Assembly: GCA_965214625.1 (NCBI GenBank)
Contig: OZ243962.1
Location: 1,488,001 to 1,552,000, forward strand
Direction: 5' to 3'
DNA length: 64,000 nucleotides
Source of the DNA: G965214625 sp965214625
GTDB lineage: Bacteria > Pseudomonadota > Gammaproteobacteria > Arenicellales > Poriferihabitantaceae
Shown here: positions 10,016 to 18,119 of the stretch, piece after piece
How positions within the stretch are numbered: the first letter of the stretch is position 1
Layout of the letters: each line of letters starts with the position of its first letter
Notes under the pieces: model-generated
What the model saw: only the letters and a program-made list of their open reading frames with translations
Databases searched by the model: none
What the model was told of the DNA's origin: nothing
Program-made: the position numbers and the translations under genes

Positions 10016-10486
10016 ATGCAATGGGTTCTGCTTGGCATCATCGTTGTGCTACTGCTGCTTATGTCCACTCGCTATCCCAAGGCCGCCTTCGGAACGCTCG
10101 GTGTGCTGTTGCTGAGCGTCGCGATTCTCGTTTATATTACCCGCGATGACGGCAGTCTCCGGCTGCAGAAATTGTCCCCCGCCAGTGTCCATATTGAAAA
10201 TGTGGTGGTGGTGCCCGCCTATGGCGGCGGCTACCAGTTCAATGCACGGCTGGTCAATAGCCATCCGTCGGTGTTGCTCAAGGAGTCGGCCATCAGCATT
10301 ACCCTGCTCGATTGCGCTGACGAAACCCAGGACAACTGCCAGGTCATCGGGCAGACCGATGAAAGGGTGACCCTGCATATTCCCGCAGGGCAGGTCCGCG
10401 ATATCTCGCTGGCGCTGCACTTTGACACGGCCGAACCGAAAGGCCATGCCCGGTGGCAGTACCGGATCAGCGGTACCCGAAGTTGA
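10016..10486 (+). CDS. membrane-anchored hypothetical protein
   Basis: A 156-residue protein with two closely spaced hydrophobic segments at the N-terminus (about residues 2-17 and 23-41) and then a soluble, strand-rich domain. That domain contains ENVVVVPAYGGGYQFNARLVN, a pattern seen in FxLYD-like periplasmic domains. I chose the ATG at 10016 because it opens directly into the first membrane segment, while the in-frame codons upstream are less hydrophobic. It is followed at 32 bases by the CopD-like gene. I do not recognise the family and assign no function; a periplasmic tethered domain is all that can be supported. Confidence 0.6.
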   Translation: MQWVLLGIIVVLLLLMSTRYPKAAFGTLGVLLLSVAILVYITRDDGSLRLQKLSPASVHIENVVVVPAYGGGYQFNARLVNSHPSVLLKESAISITLLDCADETQDNCQVIGQTDERVTLHIPAGQVRDISLALHFDTAEPKGHARWQYRISGTRS

Positions 10487-10518
10487 TTTTCCCCCATCCC
10501 TGAACGCCGATTTGCCGC

Positions 10519-10974
10519 ATGTTGATGTCGCTTGCCGCCTTCCTTCACGTCCTGGCCGCCGTGGTCTGGGTCGGCGGCATGTTTTTCGCCTACTGCCTGT
10601 TGCGCCCGGTGCTCACCACGGTCGAGGAACCCCAACGCCTGGCACTGTGGGCCCGGATCTGCACCAAGTTTTTTCCCTGGGTCTGGTTATGCATCATTGT
10701 GTTGCTGGTGAGCGGACTGTACCTGATCCACCAGATGGGGGGCTTTTCGCAGGTTGATAATTCGATCAACCTGATGGGCGGACTGGCGGTCATCATGATC
10801 CTGGTTTTCAAGTTCGTCTATGTGGCCCCGTTCAAACACCTGTGTCGCGGTGTCGAAGAGAAAAAATGGAAAGTGGCAGCCTATGCCCTGGGCACCATCC
10901 GCACGCTGATGGCGGTCAACCTGACGCTCGGGATCCTGACCATCGCAACGGCGATCGTCTTGAAAGGATGGTAG
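10519..10974 (+). CDS. CopD-like four-helix membrane protein
   Basis: A 151-residue protein with four predicted transmembrane helices. The first helix carries the His of AAFLHVLAAVVWVGGMFFAY, a hallmark of the CopD/DUF2269-like family of small, possibly heme- or metal-binding membrane proteins. The family is loosely tied to copper handling, but biochemical evidence for small stand-alone members is thin. Its stop codon lies inside the start of the TlpA-like gene (ATGGTAG at 10968-10974), so the two are translationally coupled. The pairing suggests a role in the respiratory membrane or periplasmic redox chemistry. Confidence 0.8.
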   Translation: MLMSLAAFLHVLAAVVWVGGMFFAYCLLRPVLTTVEEPQRLALWARICTKFFPWVWLCIIVLLVSGLYLIHQMGGFSQVDNSINLMGGLAVIMILVFKFVYVAPFKHLCRGVEEKKWKVAAYALGTIRTLMAVNLTLGILTIATAIVLKGW

Positions 10975-11480
10975 GGTCACGCAACCGCCGGTGGTTGCTC
11001 TGCCTGCTGATCGGACTGGTGCCACTGGTCGGCAGTGCGTTGCACGCCTCGGCCGAAAAACCGGTCGAACCCTTTATCCTGAACGACCCCACCGGCAAGC
11101 CGGTCCGCCTCGATCACTACCTGGGGCAGGTCGTCATGGTCAATTTCTGGGCCACCTGGTGTGCCCCCTGTGTCGAGGAATTGCCGACCCTGCAGGCGTT
11201 GAAACACACTTTTTCGGGGCAACCATTTGAAATTCTCGCCATCAATTCGGGCGAGGACCGTGAACGTATCCATGCTTTTCTTGCCGCGCTGCCGACCCCG
11301 GTCAACTTTCCCGTGCTGCTGGATCCGGCGATGGCGGTCGCCAGTGCCTGGAACCTGCTCGGACTGCCCACCACGGTGTTGATTGACAAGCAGGGCCAGC
11401 AGGCGGCCCGATACACCGGTTCGCGCGACTGGGATGATGCGTCAAGTCGACAGCTGGTGGCCCGCCTGATCAACGAATAG
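10968..11480 (+). CDS. TlpA/ResA-like periplasmic thioredoxin
   Basis: A 170-residue thioredoxin-fold protein exported by a signal peptide (RRWLLCLLIGLVPLVGSALHASA). The active-site motif is WCAPC within VVMVNFWATWCAPCVEELP, and the cis-Pro follows in LGLPTTVLID. Family members reduce apocytochrome c or cytochrome oxidase CuA cysteines. The ATG at 10968 overlaps the CopD-like stop by seven bases and gives a normal signal peptide; longer in-frame starts run back through the CopD gene and are not plausible. Together with the CopD-like gene it makes a two-gene redox/metal unit. Confidence 0.92.
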   Translation: MVGSRNRRWLLCLLIGLVPLVGSALHASAEKPVEPFILNDPTGKPVRLDHYLGQVVMVNFWATWCAPCVEELPTLQALKHTFSGQPFEILAINSGEDRERIHAFLAALPTPVNFPVLLDPAMAVASAWNLLGLPTTVLIDKQGQQAARYTGSRDWDDASSRQLVARLINE

Positions 11481-11607
11481 GTTCGGTTGACGTGGCCATT
11501 GATCGGGTATTGCATCGCGTCCGCTTCCGGCGAGTGGCGGTGGGCACGATCACCCGACGGGGGTCGGCGGGTCGGCACGGCAGGGCCAGGGCCACCGGTT
11601 GACGGCG

Positions 11608-12240
11608 ATGGACGCGGTGCTCACCGGTGTGCTGGGCGGGACCTTCGATCCGATCCATCTCGGCCATCTGCACATTGCCCGGCAGGTGCTCGAGCAGCTC
11701 CCGCTGGCATCCGTGCGGTTCATTCCGTCGGCGGTTCCACCCCTTCGAAAGCCGCCGCTCGCCACCCCGGCGCAACGGCTGGACATGGTCTCACTGGCCA
11801 CCCGGTCAGAACCCCGTTTCCGGGTCGATGACCGTGAGTTGCGCCGCCAGGGTCCCTCCTATACCTATGACACCGTGTTGTCCCTGCGACGCAGCGAGCC
11901 GGCGCATGGCCACTGTCTGATCGTCGGCGTGGACACCATCTTGACACTGGACCGCTGGTATCGCTGGTACACGCTGCTGGATCTGGTGCACTTCATTGTC
12001 GTCAAACGACCGGGGTGGGCACTGCCCGACCCGCTCCCTGACTGGTGGCAGCCGCGGGCCGTGGATAGCGTTTGCGCATTGACCGCCACGACCGCCGGCA
12101 AAATCCATGTGATCGACATCACGCCGGTGGACACCTCGGCCACCCGCATTCGGACCGCGCTGCGCCACGGGAAGCACATGGGGCGTGATTTACCTGATAA
12201 AGTATGGACTTATATTCGTGAGAACAGACTGTATGAATGA
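11608..12240 (+). CDS. nadD: nicotinate-nucleotide adenylyltransferase
   Basis: NadD transfers AMP from ATP to nicotinate mononucleotide in NAD synthesis. The nucleotidyltransferase motif is at the N-terminus (GVLGGTFDPIHLGHLHIA, containing the HxGH-type signature). The C-terminal TSATRIRTAL matches the second substrate-binding motif (ISSTxIR in relatives). The length of 210 residues is normal. The ATG at 11608 gives a short leader; a TTG nine bases earlier is an alternative. The stop codon overlaps the rsfS start, part of the conserved nadD-rsfS-rlmH order. Confidence 0.96.
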   Translation: MDAVLTGVLGGTFDPIHLGHLHIARQVLEQLPLASVRFIPSAVPPLRKPPLATPAQRLDMVSLATRSEPRFRVDDRELRRQGPSYTYDTVLSLRRSEPAHGHCLIVGVDTILTLDRWYRWYTLLDLVHFIVVKRPGWALPDPLPDWWQPRAVDSVCALTATTAGKIHVIDITPVDTSATRIRTALRHGKHMGRDLPDKVWTYIRENRLYE

Positions 12241-12622
12241 AACCGTGGAATCGCCTGTCCCCCCATCAACAAACGACATGCGCGAGACGGTGCTGTCGGC
12301 GTTACACGATGCGCAGGGCGGGGATATCCGGGTGCTGGACGTGCGCCGGATGACCGACATGACGGATTACATGATTGTGGTCACCGGGCGGTCGGACCGC
12401 CATGTCAAGACCCTGTCAAACCGGGTCCTGGCGTTCATGCAGGCCCGCGGATGGCACCCGATCGGGATTGAGGGGGAAAAGGGGAACGAATGGGTGCTGG
12501 TCGACTTTGTCGATGTCATTGTCCATGTGATGCAGGCGGCCACCCGGAAAAAATACGACCTCGACAGTCTGTGGGATCCAAGTTTTGCCGCGCTGGCCGC
12601 TCCCGGGGAACTCACCGCCTGA
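12233..12622 (+). CDS. rsfS: ribosomal silencing factor RsfS
   Basis: RsfS binds ribosomal protein uL14 and prevents subunit joining when nutrients are short. This 129-residue protein shows the family core: DIRVLDVRRMTDMTDYMIVVTGRS, then EGEKGNEWVLVDFVDVIVHVM and the C-terminal YDLDSLW. The ATG at 12233 sits inside the last codons of nadD (ATGAATGA), giving an eight-base overlap that implies coupled translation. Frames extending further upstream lie wholly within nadD and are not needed. Confidence 0.96.
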   Translation: MNETVESPVPPSTNDMRETVLSALHDAQGGDIRVLDVRRMTDMTDYMIVVTGRSDRHVKTLSNRVLAFMQARGWHPIGIEGEKGNEWVLVDFVDVIVHVMQAATRKKYDLDSLWDPSFAALAAPGELTA

Positions 12623-12645
12623 TCGGTGATGCGGTCGCGACTGCC

Positions 12646-13116
12646 ATGCTGAAAATCCACCTGATGATGGTCGGCAACAAGATGCCGCTGTGGGTCGAGC
12701 AGGGCTGCAAGGAATATCAAAAGCGTATCCACGGACCTCTGAAACTGCATCTCACTGCGGTCCCCGCGACCCGGCGCGGCAAACGGGTTGACCTCGCTCG
12801 ACTGCTGCGCGAAGAGGCGCAACGACTGCGCAACGTGCTGCCCAAGAATGCCCATGTGATCGCGCTGGACCGGGGAGGGAAAACGCTGTCAACGCTTGAG
12901 GTCACCGAAAACATGCGCCACTGGATGCACCGCGGGCAACCGGTCGCGTTGCTGATCGGGGGACCGGAAGGCCTCGCCCCGGGATTGCTGGATGAGGTGC
13001 ATGAAATCTGGTCGCTCTCTGCGCTGACCCTGTCGCATCCTGTGGCACGGGTCGTGGTGGCCGAACAGCTGTACCGCTGTCATGCCCTCCTCGAAGGCTT
13101 GCCGTATCACCGTTGA
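12646..13116 (+). CDS. rlmH: 23S rRNA (pseudouridine1915-N3)-methyltransferase RlmH
   Basis: RlmH, a SPOUT-class enzyme, methylates pseudouridine 1915 in helix 69 of 23S rRNA on 70S ribosomes. The product is 156 residues, as in the family. It shows the trefoil-knot SAM-binding segments: VALLIGGPEGL near residue 105, and the C-terminal LSALTLSHPVARVVVAEQLYR with the tail tyrosines. The start at ATG 12646 aligns with the usual opening (MLKIHLMMVGNKMP). The longer in-frame extension falls in rsfS and is rejected. It is 23 bases downstream of rsfS and just ahead of maf. Confidence 0.97.
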   Translation: MLKIHLMMVGNKMPLWVEQGCKEYQKRIHGPLKLHLTAVPATRRGKRVDLARLLREEAQRLRNVLPKNAHVIALDRGGKTLSTLEVTENMRHWMHRGQPVALLIGGPEGLAPGLLDEVHEIWSLSALTLSHPVARVVVAEQLYRCHALLEGLPYHR

Positions 13117-13126
13117 TGCCGTCACC

Positions 13127-13717
13127 ATGGAATCGTTGATCCTGGCCTCTCAATCGCCGCGCCGCCGACAGTTGCTGTCGCAGTTCGGCATCGACTTTGA
13201 GGTGGTGGCACCGGCGATTGATGAAACCCCACAGCCCGGCGAATCGCCGACCCGGCTGGTGACCCGCCTGGCCGAACAAAAGGCCAGCGCCGTTTTCACG
13301 CAATGTGGCGCGGGACACCGTGTGCTGGGCGGCGATACGATCGTGGTGATTGACCGGCAGATACTGGGCAAACCAGTCGACCGGGCCGCAGCGATCCGTA
13401 TGCTGACCGCCCTGTCCGGGCGAACCCACCGGGTCCATTCGGCGGTCGCCGTGGCGGACCGGTCGGGTTGCCGCAGCCTGCTGTCGACCACGCAAATCGA
13501 TTTCTACCCGTTGTCGGCACAACAGATTGAGGACTACTGCGCCTCGTCAGAACCGTATGACAAGGCCGGCGGTTACGCCATACAGGGGCGAGGCGGGCAG
13601 TTTGTGCGCGCCCTGGACGGCAGTTTCAGCGCGGTCATGGGCCTGCCCCTGTGGGCAACGCACCGGCTGCTCATCGAACGCAAACCGGCGGCTTCGCCAC
13701 CCCCTGGCGTCACATGA
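13127..13717 (+). CDS. Maf family nucleoside triphosphate pyrophosphatase
   Basis: A Maf/YhdE-type house-cleaning pyrophosphatase of 196 residues. The N-terminal phosphate-binding motif is LILASQSPRRRQLLSQFG, and the catalytic GGDTIVVIDRQILGKP follows. The motif PYDKAGGYAIQGRGG near the C-terminus is the standard third block. Relatives hydrolyse dTTP, UTP or modified pyrimidine nucleotides to monophosphates; I do not assign the subfamily. The ATG at 13127 starts just before the first motif. Its stop codon overlaps the rng start (ATGA), so the two are translationally coupled. Confidence 0.95.
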   Translation: MESLILASQSPRRRQLLSQFGIDFEVVAPAIDETPQPGESPTRLVTRLAEQKASAVFTQCGAGHRVLGGDTIVVIDRQILGKPVDRAAAIRMLTALSGRTHRVHSAVAVADRSGCRSLLSTTQIDFYPLSAQQIEDYCASSEPYDKAGGYAIQGRGGQFVRALDGSFSAVMGLPLWATHRLLIERKPAASPPPGVT

Positions 13718-15189
13718 GAGAAGAAATACTGATCAACGTATCGCCCCAGGAGACGCGGGTCGCGGTGCTGGAAAATGGCCTGCTCCAGGAAATTTTCATC
13801 GAGCGGGCGCGCAACAAGGGCATCACGGGCAACCTCTACCTCGGGACGGTGGTGCGTGTCCTGCCGGGCATGCAGGCGGCGTTTGTGGACATCGGTCTGG
13901 AAAGAAACGGCTTTTTGCACGCCCGCGACCTGGTTGCGCGGCGCGATGACCCGACCGCGCTGCAGCAAGGGGATCCCGACACATCGATCCGCTCGCTGGT
14001 CCACGAAGGCCAGCGCCTGGTGGTACAGGTGGTCAAGGACCCCATCGGCAGCAAGGGGGCACGGCTGACCGCCCAGATCAGTCTCCCGACGCGCAATCTG
14101 GTGTACCTGCCGAACGACGACGCGGTGACCGTCTCGCAACGCCTGCAGGAAACCGATGTCCGCGAACGGTTGATCGAGACCCTCACGGCGCTCAAGCAGC
14201 GAAAACAGGTCGCGGGGGGAATCATTGTGCGGACCGCCGGGGAGAACGCCGGTGCAGAAGAACTGGAATCGGATCTGCTTTTTCTGTTGCGGCTGTGGGC
14301 GCAGATTGGCCACCGCAAGAAAACGGTCACGGCACCGGCGCTGCTTCATCGGACCCTGCCGCTGGCGCTGCGCACCGCGCGCGACCTGGCGTGGCCGCAG
14401 ATCGAAAAGATCCGCATCGATTCGCGGGAAACCGTCGAGCAGTTGACCCGATTCGTGCATGAACTGGCCCCCGATGTCGTTGACCGGATCGAATACTATG
14501 CCGGGGAAAGGCCGATCTTCGATCTTTACGGCGTGGAAGCGGAAATCCAAAAGGCGCTGCAGCAGCGTGTGCCGCTCAAATCGGGGGGTTACCTGATCAT
14601 TGATCAAACCGAAGCGATGACGACCATCGATGTCAATACCGGCAGCTTCGTCGGCAAACACAATCTCGAAGAAACCATCTTCAAAACCAATCTGGAAGCC
14701 GCCACCGCACTGGCCCGGCAACTGCGGGTACGCAATCTCGGCGGCATCATCATCGTCGACTTCATTGACATGGCGCTGGAAGAACATTGCCATCAGGTGA
14801 TGCGCACGCTGGATCGGGCACTGCAAAAGGACCGCACCAAAACCCAGGTCAGCGAGATGACGGCACTGGGCCTGGTAGAGATCATCCGAAAGCGCACCCG
14901 CGAGAGCCTGGGGCAGCTGATGAGCGAACCCTGCCCAGCGTGCCAGGGACGCGGCATGCAAAAAACGCCGGAGACGGTGTGTTACGAGATTTTCCGGGAA
15001 ATTCTCCGCGAAGCCCGGGAATTCGATGTCAGGGAGTATCTGGTGGTCGCATCACAAACCGTCGTCGATCTGCTGCTCGAAGACGAATCATCCGGTCTGG
15101 CCGATCTTCAGGACCTGATCAACAAAACGGTCACACTGCAGGTTGAACCGGGCTATCTGCAGGAGGAATATGATGTGGTTCTCCTGTAA
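13714..15189 (+). CDS. rng: ribonuclease G
   Basis: A 491-residue RNase E/G family endoribonuclease that matures the 5' end of 16S rRNA and cuts some mRNAs. The N-terminal S1 domain carries GNLYLGTVVRVLPGMQAAF and DIGLERNGFLHARD. The catalytic domain contains TIDVNTGSFVG and IIIVDFIDM with the metal-binding aspartates. The Zn-link cysteines are in CPACQGRG (C-x2-C). The length fits RNase G, without the long C-terminal scaffold of RNase E. The ATG at 13714 overlaps the maf stop by four bases. Confidence 0.97.
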   Translation: MREEILINVSPQETRVAVLENGLLQEIFIERARNKGITGNLYLGTVVRVLPGMQAAFVDIGLERNGFLHARDLVARRDDPTALQQGDPDTSIRSLVHEGQRLVVQVVKDPIGSKGARLTAQISLPTRNLVYLPNDDAVTVSQRLQETDVRERLIETLTALKQRKQVAGGIIVRTAGENAGAEELESDLLFLLRLWAQIGHRKKTVTAPALLHRTLPLALRTARDLAWPQIEKIRIDSRETVEQLTRFVHELAPDVVDRIEYYAGERPIFDLYGVEAEIQKALQQRVPLKSGGYLIIDQTEAMTTIDVNTGSFVGKHNLEETIFKTNLEAATALARQLRVRNLGGIIIVDFIDMALEEHCHQVMRTLDRALQKDRTKTQVSEMTALGLVEIIRKRTRESLGQLMSEPCPACQGRGMQKTPETVCYEIFREILREAREFDVREYLVVASQTVVDLLLEDESSGLADLQDLINKTVTLQVEPGYLQEEYDVVLL

Positions 15190-15544
15190 GACCCGCCGCG
15201 GCATCCGGCGGCTGATCGGTTGCCTTGTCCTGTTTGTGTTGTCCAAGCCGGCGGGGGCGATCGAACAATACAGCGAAACCATCGATCAGCACCACTGGCC
15301 ACAATACGTCAACGGGGCCAACCTCCTGGCGTTGCCGCAAGTCGTCCAGATTCTCACCCGCTTTGAAGAGCACGAGAAAGTCAGCATCGTGATCCACTAT
15401 CCGGGCGGTGAAACCGGAAAACAGTGGGCCCAGACGCTGTCAAACTGGCTGATCAGCTTCGGCATCCCAGGCACCTATATCACACTCTTTCCGGGTGCGG
15501 GCGCCGCAGACCGATTGGTATTGACGTTGACTGATCGAAGATAA
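15170..15544 (+). CDS. small secreted hypothetical protein
   Basis: A 124-residue protein that begins inside the last 20 bases of rng, with a strong AGGAGG ribosome-binding site at 15161-15166 directly before the ATG pair at 15170/15173. An N-terminal signal peptide is clear: basic residues, then LIGCLVLFVLSKPAGA. The mature part is short and mixed alpha/beta, with a region VSIVIHYPGGETGKQWAQTL and a C-terminal LVLTLTDRR. I do not recognise the family. The coupling to rng suggests co-expression rather than a shared role, since the product is exported. Confidence 0.65.
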   Translation: MMWFSCKTRRGIRRLIGCLVLFVLSKPAGAIEQYSETIDQHHWPQYVNGANLLALPQVVQILTRFEEHEKVSIVIHYPGGETGKQWAQTLSNWLISFGIPGTYITLFPGAGAADRLVLTLTDRR

Positions 15545-15938
15545 CCCGCCTTTTGCAGTGTGGTGGAAAGACACGCTGATACAGGGAGAATGCGTCCCTT
15601 GCGTTCAAGCGTGATCCGAAGCCATCGCCTGACTTTGACTGAGCAACTCACCCGTCAAATCGTGTTGGCCGCTGTCTCGCAGGCTTGTAAACCATCCCCT
15701 CACGCCTGTTCTTCAAACAACCCGTGTACCGGTTCGCATTCAGGGCTGTGGCGGTTCCACAGGCAGTGCCCGAAGATACGCACCGAACGATGGAATCGGG
15801 ATGGTGTAACAATCGGGGCGGTTCCAGGCTGGGGCCAACATCACTTGCAAAAGAGATTGAGAAATTATCTCCATCGTGATACATAACGCGGGTTGCTTTT
15901 CACGATCCACTTGAAACGAACACCTAGAGATAATTTTG
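15545..15938. other. intergenic region upstream of cytochrome c gene
   Basis: No convincing gene is seen in these 394 bases. The stretch becomes AT-rich just before the cytochrome gene and should hold its promoter. A short inverted pair, GAGA and ATCTC around 15855-15870, is too weak to call a terminator for the rng transcript. Confidence 0.4.
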
Positions 15939-16253
15939 ATGAATACTGTTAAAACCGTTATCGTTGGCACCAGTCTCCTGTTCGGTACCCTGAATGTGCT
16001 GGCCGATGGAAAATCAGATTACGACACCAAGTGCGCTGCCTGCCACATTGCCGGCGTTGCCGGTGCGCCCAAACTGGGGGACACCGCCGATTGGGCTGAC
16101 CGAATTGCCAAGGGAAAGGACGCCTTGTATGAAAATGCGATCAAAGGCTATACCGGAGAAAAAGGGGTCATGCCACCCAAGGGGGGCTTCATCAATCTGA
16201 CTGACGAGGAAGTCATTGCCATCGTCGATTACATGATCAGCCAATCCCAGTGA
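15939..16253 (+). CDS. small class I cytochrome c (c5/c555-like)
   Basis: A 104-residue periplasmic monoheme cytochrome c. A signal peptide (VKTVIVGTSLLFGTLNVLA) is followed by the heme-attachment motif CAACH at residues 32-36. The axial Met lies in GVMPPKGGF, a context typical of cytochrome c5/c555, and the C-terminal helix is TDEEVIAIVDYMIS. It acts as a soluble electron carrier. It is separated from the rng group by about 400 bases and faces the PCu(A)C gene, so it is probably monocistronic. An electron-transfer role with an oxidase is inferred from the family only. Confidence 0.94.
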   Translation: MNTVKTVIVGTSLLFGTLNVLADGKSDYDTKCAACHIAGVAGAPKLGDTADWADRIAKGKDALYENAIKGYTGEKGVMPPKGGFINLTDEEVIAIVDYMISQSQ

Positions 16254-16411
16254 TTTTTAAAAAAGCGATGGGGACGGTTAAAGCAGGGTCTCATCCATAA
16301 ACAGGTGGGGATGAATACACCCTGACACCCATAGCAACATGGGAAGGGTATATTGATGAAAGCCGATGAAGGCAGCACCGACAAACGCTGCCAAAATTGG
16401 GTCGCCTGCGT

Positions 16412-16912
16412 CTAGTGGGTGCCTTGGGAAGCATGGTCCATCTCGCCCGCGACAAAATCAACCGGTTTGATCTCGACCACCAGGTCCATCTCGCCCGCCT
16501 TTTCGAGCACCACGGTCAAGCCAAAATGCTCGCCACTTGCCAGCGGTTGCTTCAGTCCGACCAGCATCAGGTGCAACCCGTGGGGCTTGAAGTCAATCCG
16601 GCTGCGGGCAGGCAACTCGACTGACCGGACCTCGCGCATCGTCATCATCCCCCCTTCCATGTCATGGGTATGGAGTTCGACTCGCTCGGCGATATCGGTC
16701 CATGCGCCAAGGAGTCGGTCGGGTTCCCCGCCCGAATTTTCAGCCCGGAAGTAGACGGCACCGTTGGAGACGTTCGGGGGCATCTCCCGCGACCACGGAG
16801 AAACGATCGTCACATTGCCCTGCGCAATACTCTGCGTTGGCAACACCACACTGAAAAGCAGGAGGCTCATCAGGACCACCTGCCGGGCAATCTGTGCTCG
16901 TATCGATATCAT
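16412..16912 (-). CDS. periplasmic copper chaperone PCu(A)C
   Basis: A 166-residue secreted protein of the PCu(A)C/DUF461 family, which delivers Cu(I) to the CuA or CuB site of heme-copper oxidases. A signal peptide (VVLMSLLLFSVVLPTQSIAQ) precedes the domain. The copper ligands are visible as VELHTHDMEGGMMTM and, about 20 residues later, PHGLHLML, matching the H(M)-x10-M-x21-H-x-M pattern. The tail adds Met/His residues (GEMDHASQGTH) that may also bind copper. It is convergent with the cytochrome c gene. With the CopD-like and TlpA-like genes 5 kb away it fits an oxidase-assembly theme. Confidence 0.93.
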   Translation of the reverse strand: MISIRAQIARQVVLMSLLLFSVVLPTQSIAQGNVTIVSPWSREMPPNVSNGAVYFRAENSGGEPDRLLGAWTDIAERVELHTHDMEGGMMTMREVRSVELPARSRIDFKPHGLHLMLVGLKQPLASGEHFGLTVVLEKAGEMDLVVEIKPVDFVAGEMDHASQGTH

Positions 16913-17201
16913 TTATGGATGCCCCTAAGAGCCGTTCTCGGTTTCGGATGCGATTATATATTTTCACAATCGACGTTTGACAACTTTCAAACACTCGTTG
17001 TCACTTTTTATCCTGACCTGCCGTTGCGCGCTGTGAATGGCGGATGATGATGAGCAAGCTGTCGTTGCGCCGGTTGTCATGCTCTCGACTGCGGTCGACC
17101 CGGTTCCGGGGTCATGCAAATGCTATGAAACCGACCAATACATGGTAACCTTCCCTTTATCAAGTTCCCTAAACCCTACTTCAAGCACGGTCTACTGATC
17201 C

Positions 17202-18095
17202 TTGGGCATTTCCGTCGATAACACGCTAGTCATCGGTATCTCTTCGCGGGCTTTATTTGACCTTGAGCAAAGCCATGCCATTTTTGTTCAGCAGGGCATT
17301 GATGCCTATTGCCAGTATCAAATCGAACATGAAAGTGAGATTCTCGAACCGGGGGTTGCCTTTCCCATCGTCAGGAAGTTTCTTGCGCTGAATGAAAATG
17401 ACCTTCAACATATCGAAATCGTACTGATTTCCCGAAACAGTGCCGATACCGGGCTGCGCGTTTTCAACTCGATCGAACATTATGGGCTCGATATTACCCG
17501 GGCGGCGTTTACCGGCGGCGGTTCGCCCTATCACTATGTCAAACCCTTCGGTGCAGACCTGTTTCTCTCTGCCAACCCGGACGATGTCCGCCAGGCCTTG
17601 GTTTCGGGCGCCGCCGCCGCGACCATTTTACCGTCGCATGTGGAGCACAACGACAACCGGCAACTCAAGATCGCTTTCGACGGCGATGCGGTGCTGTTCT
17701 CGGATGAGGCTGAACAGGTCTATCAACAGCACGGGCTTGAAACGTTCAGCCAAACGGAAAAACAGTCTGCCGACAAACCGCTGCCCGGCGGACCATTCAA
17801 AAAGGTACTGGCCGCATTGCATCGCATTCAGCACAACCACAGTGCCGCACAGCCGCCGATTCGCACCGCCCTGATTACCGCTCGGGCGGCCCCGGCGCAC
17901 GAACGGGTCATCAAGACACTGCGCGCCTGGAATATCCGGATCGATGAAAGCTATTTTCTCGGTGGCATGGACAAGGGCGAGTTTCTTGAAACCTTCGAAG
18001 CCGACATTTTCTTCGATGACAAACAAGACCACTGCGATTCGGCCCGCCGGCGTGTCCCGACCGGGCATGTGCCAAGCGGCATCGTCAATCAGTAG
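17202..18095 (+). CDS. cytosolic 5'-nucleotidase (PF06189 type)
   Basis: A 297-residue protein matching the bacterial 5'-nucleotidase family related to eukaryotic cN-I. Visible blocks are LVIGISSRALFDLEQSHAIF near the N-terminus, VLISRNSADTGLRVFNSI, the turn AAFTGGGSPYHYVKPFGADLFLS, LKIAFDGDAVLFSDEAE with HAD-like aspartates, and the C-terminal YFLGGMDKGEFLE. It should dephosphorylate nucleoside monophosphates. No ATG lies near the N-terminal block; TTG at 17202 is the only reasonable start. It is convergent with lysA and otherwise stands alone. Confidence 0.9.
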   Translation: MGISVDNTLVIGISSRALFDLEQSHAIFVQQGIDAYCQYQIEHESEILEPGVAFPIVRKFLALNENDLQHIEIVLISRNSADTGLRVFNSIEHYGLDITRAAFTGGGSPYHYVKPFGADLFLSANPDDVRQALVSGAAAATILPSHVEHNDNRQLKIAFDGDAVLFSDEAEQVYQQHGLETFSQTEKQSADKPLPGGPFKKVLAALHRIQHNHSAAQPPIRTALITARAAPAHERVIKTLRAWNIRIDESYFLGGMDKGEFLETFEADIFFDDKQDHCDSARRRVPTGHVPSGIVNQ

Positions 18096-18119
18096 TGGGC
18101 TGGCCCGCGGCGCTGGTCC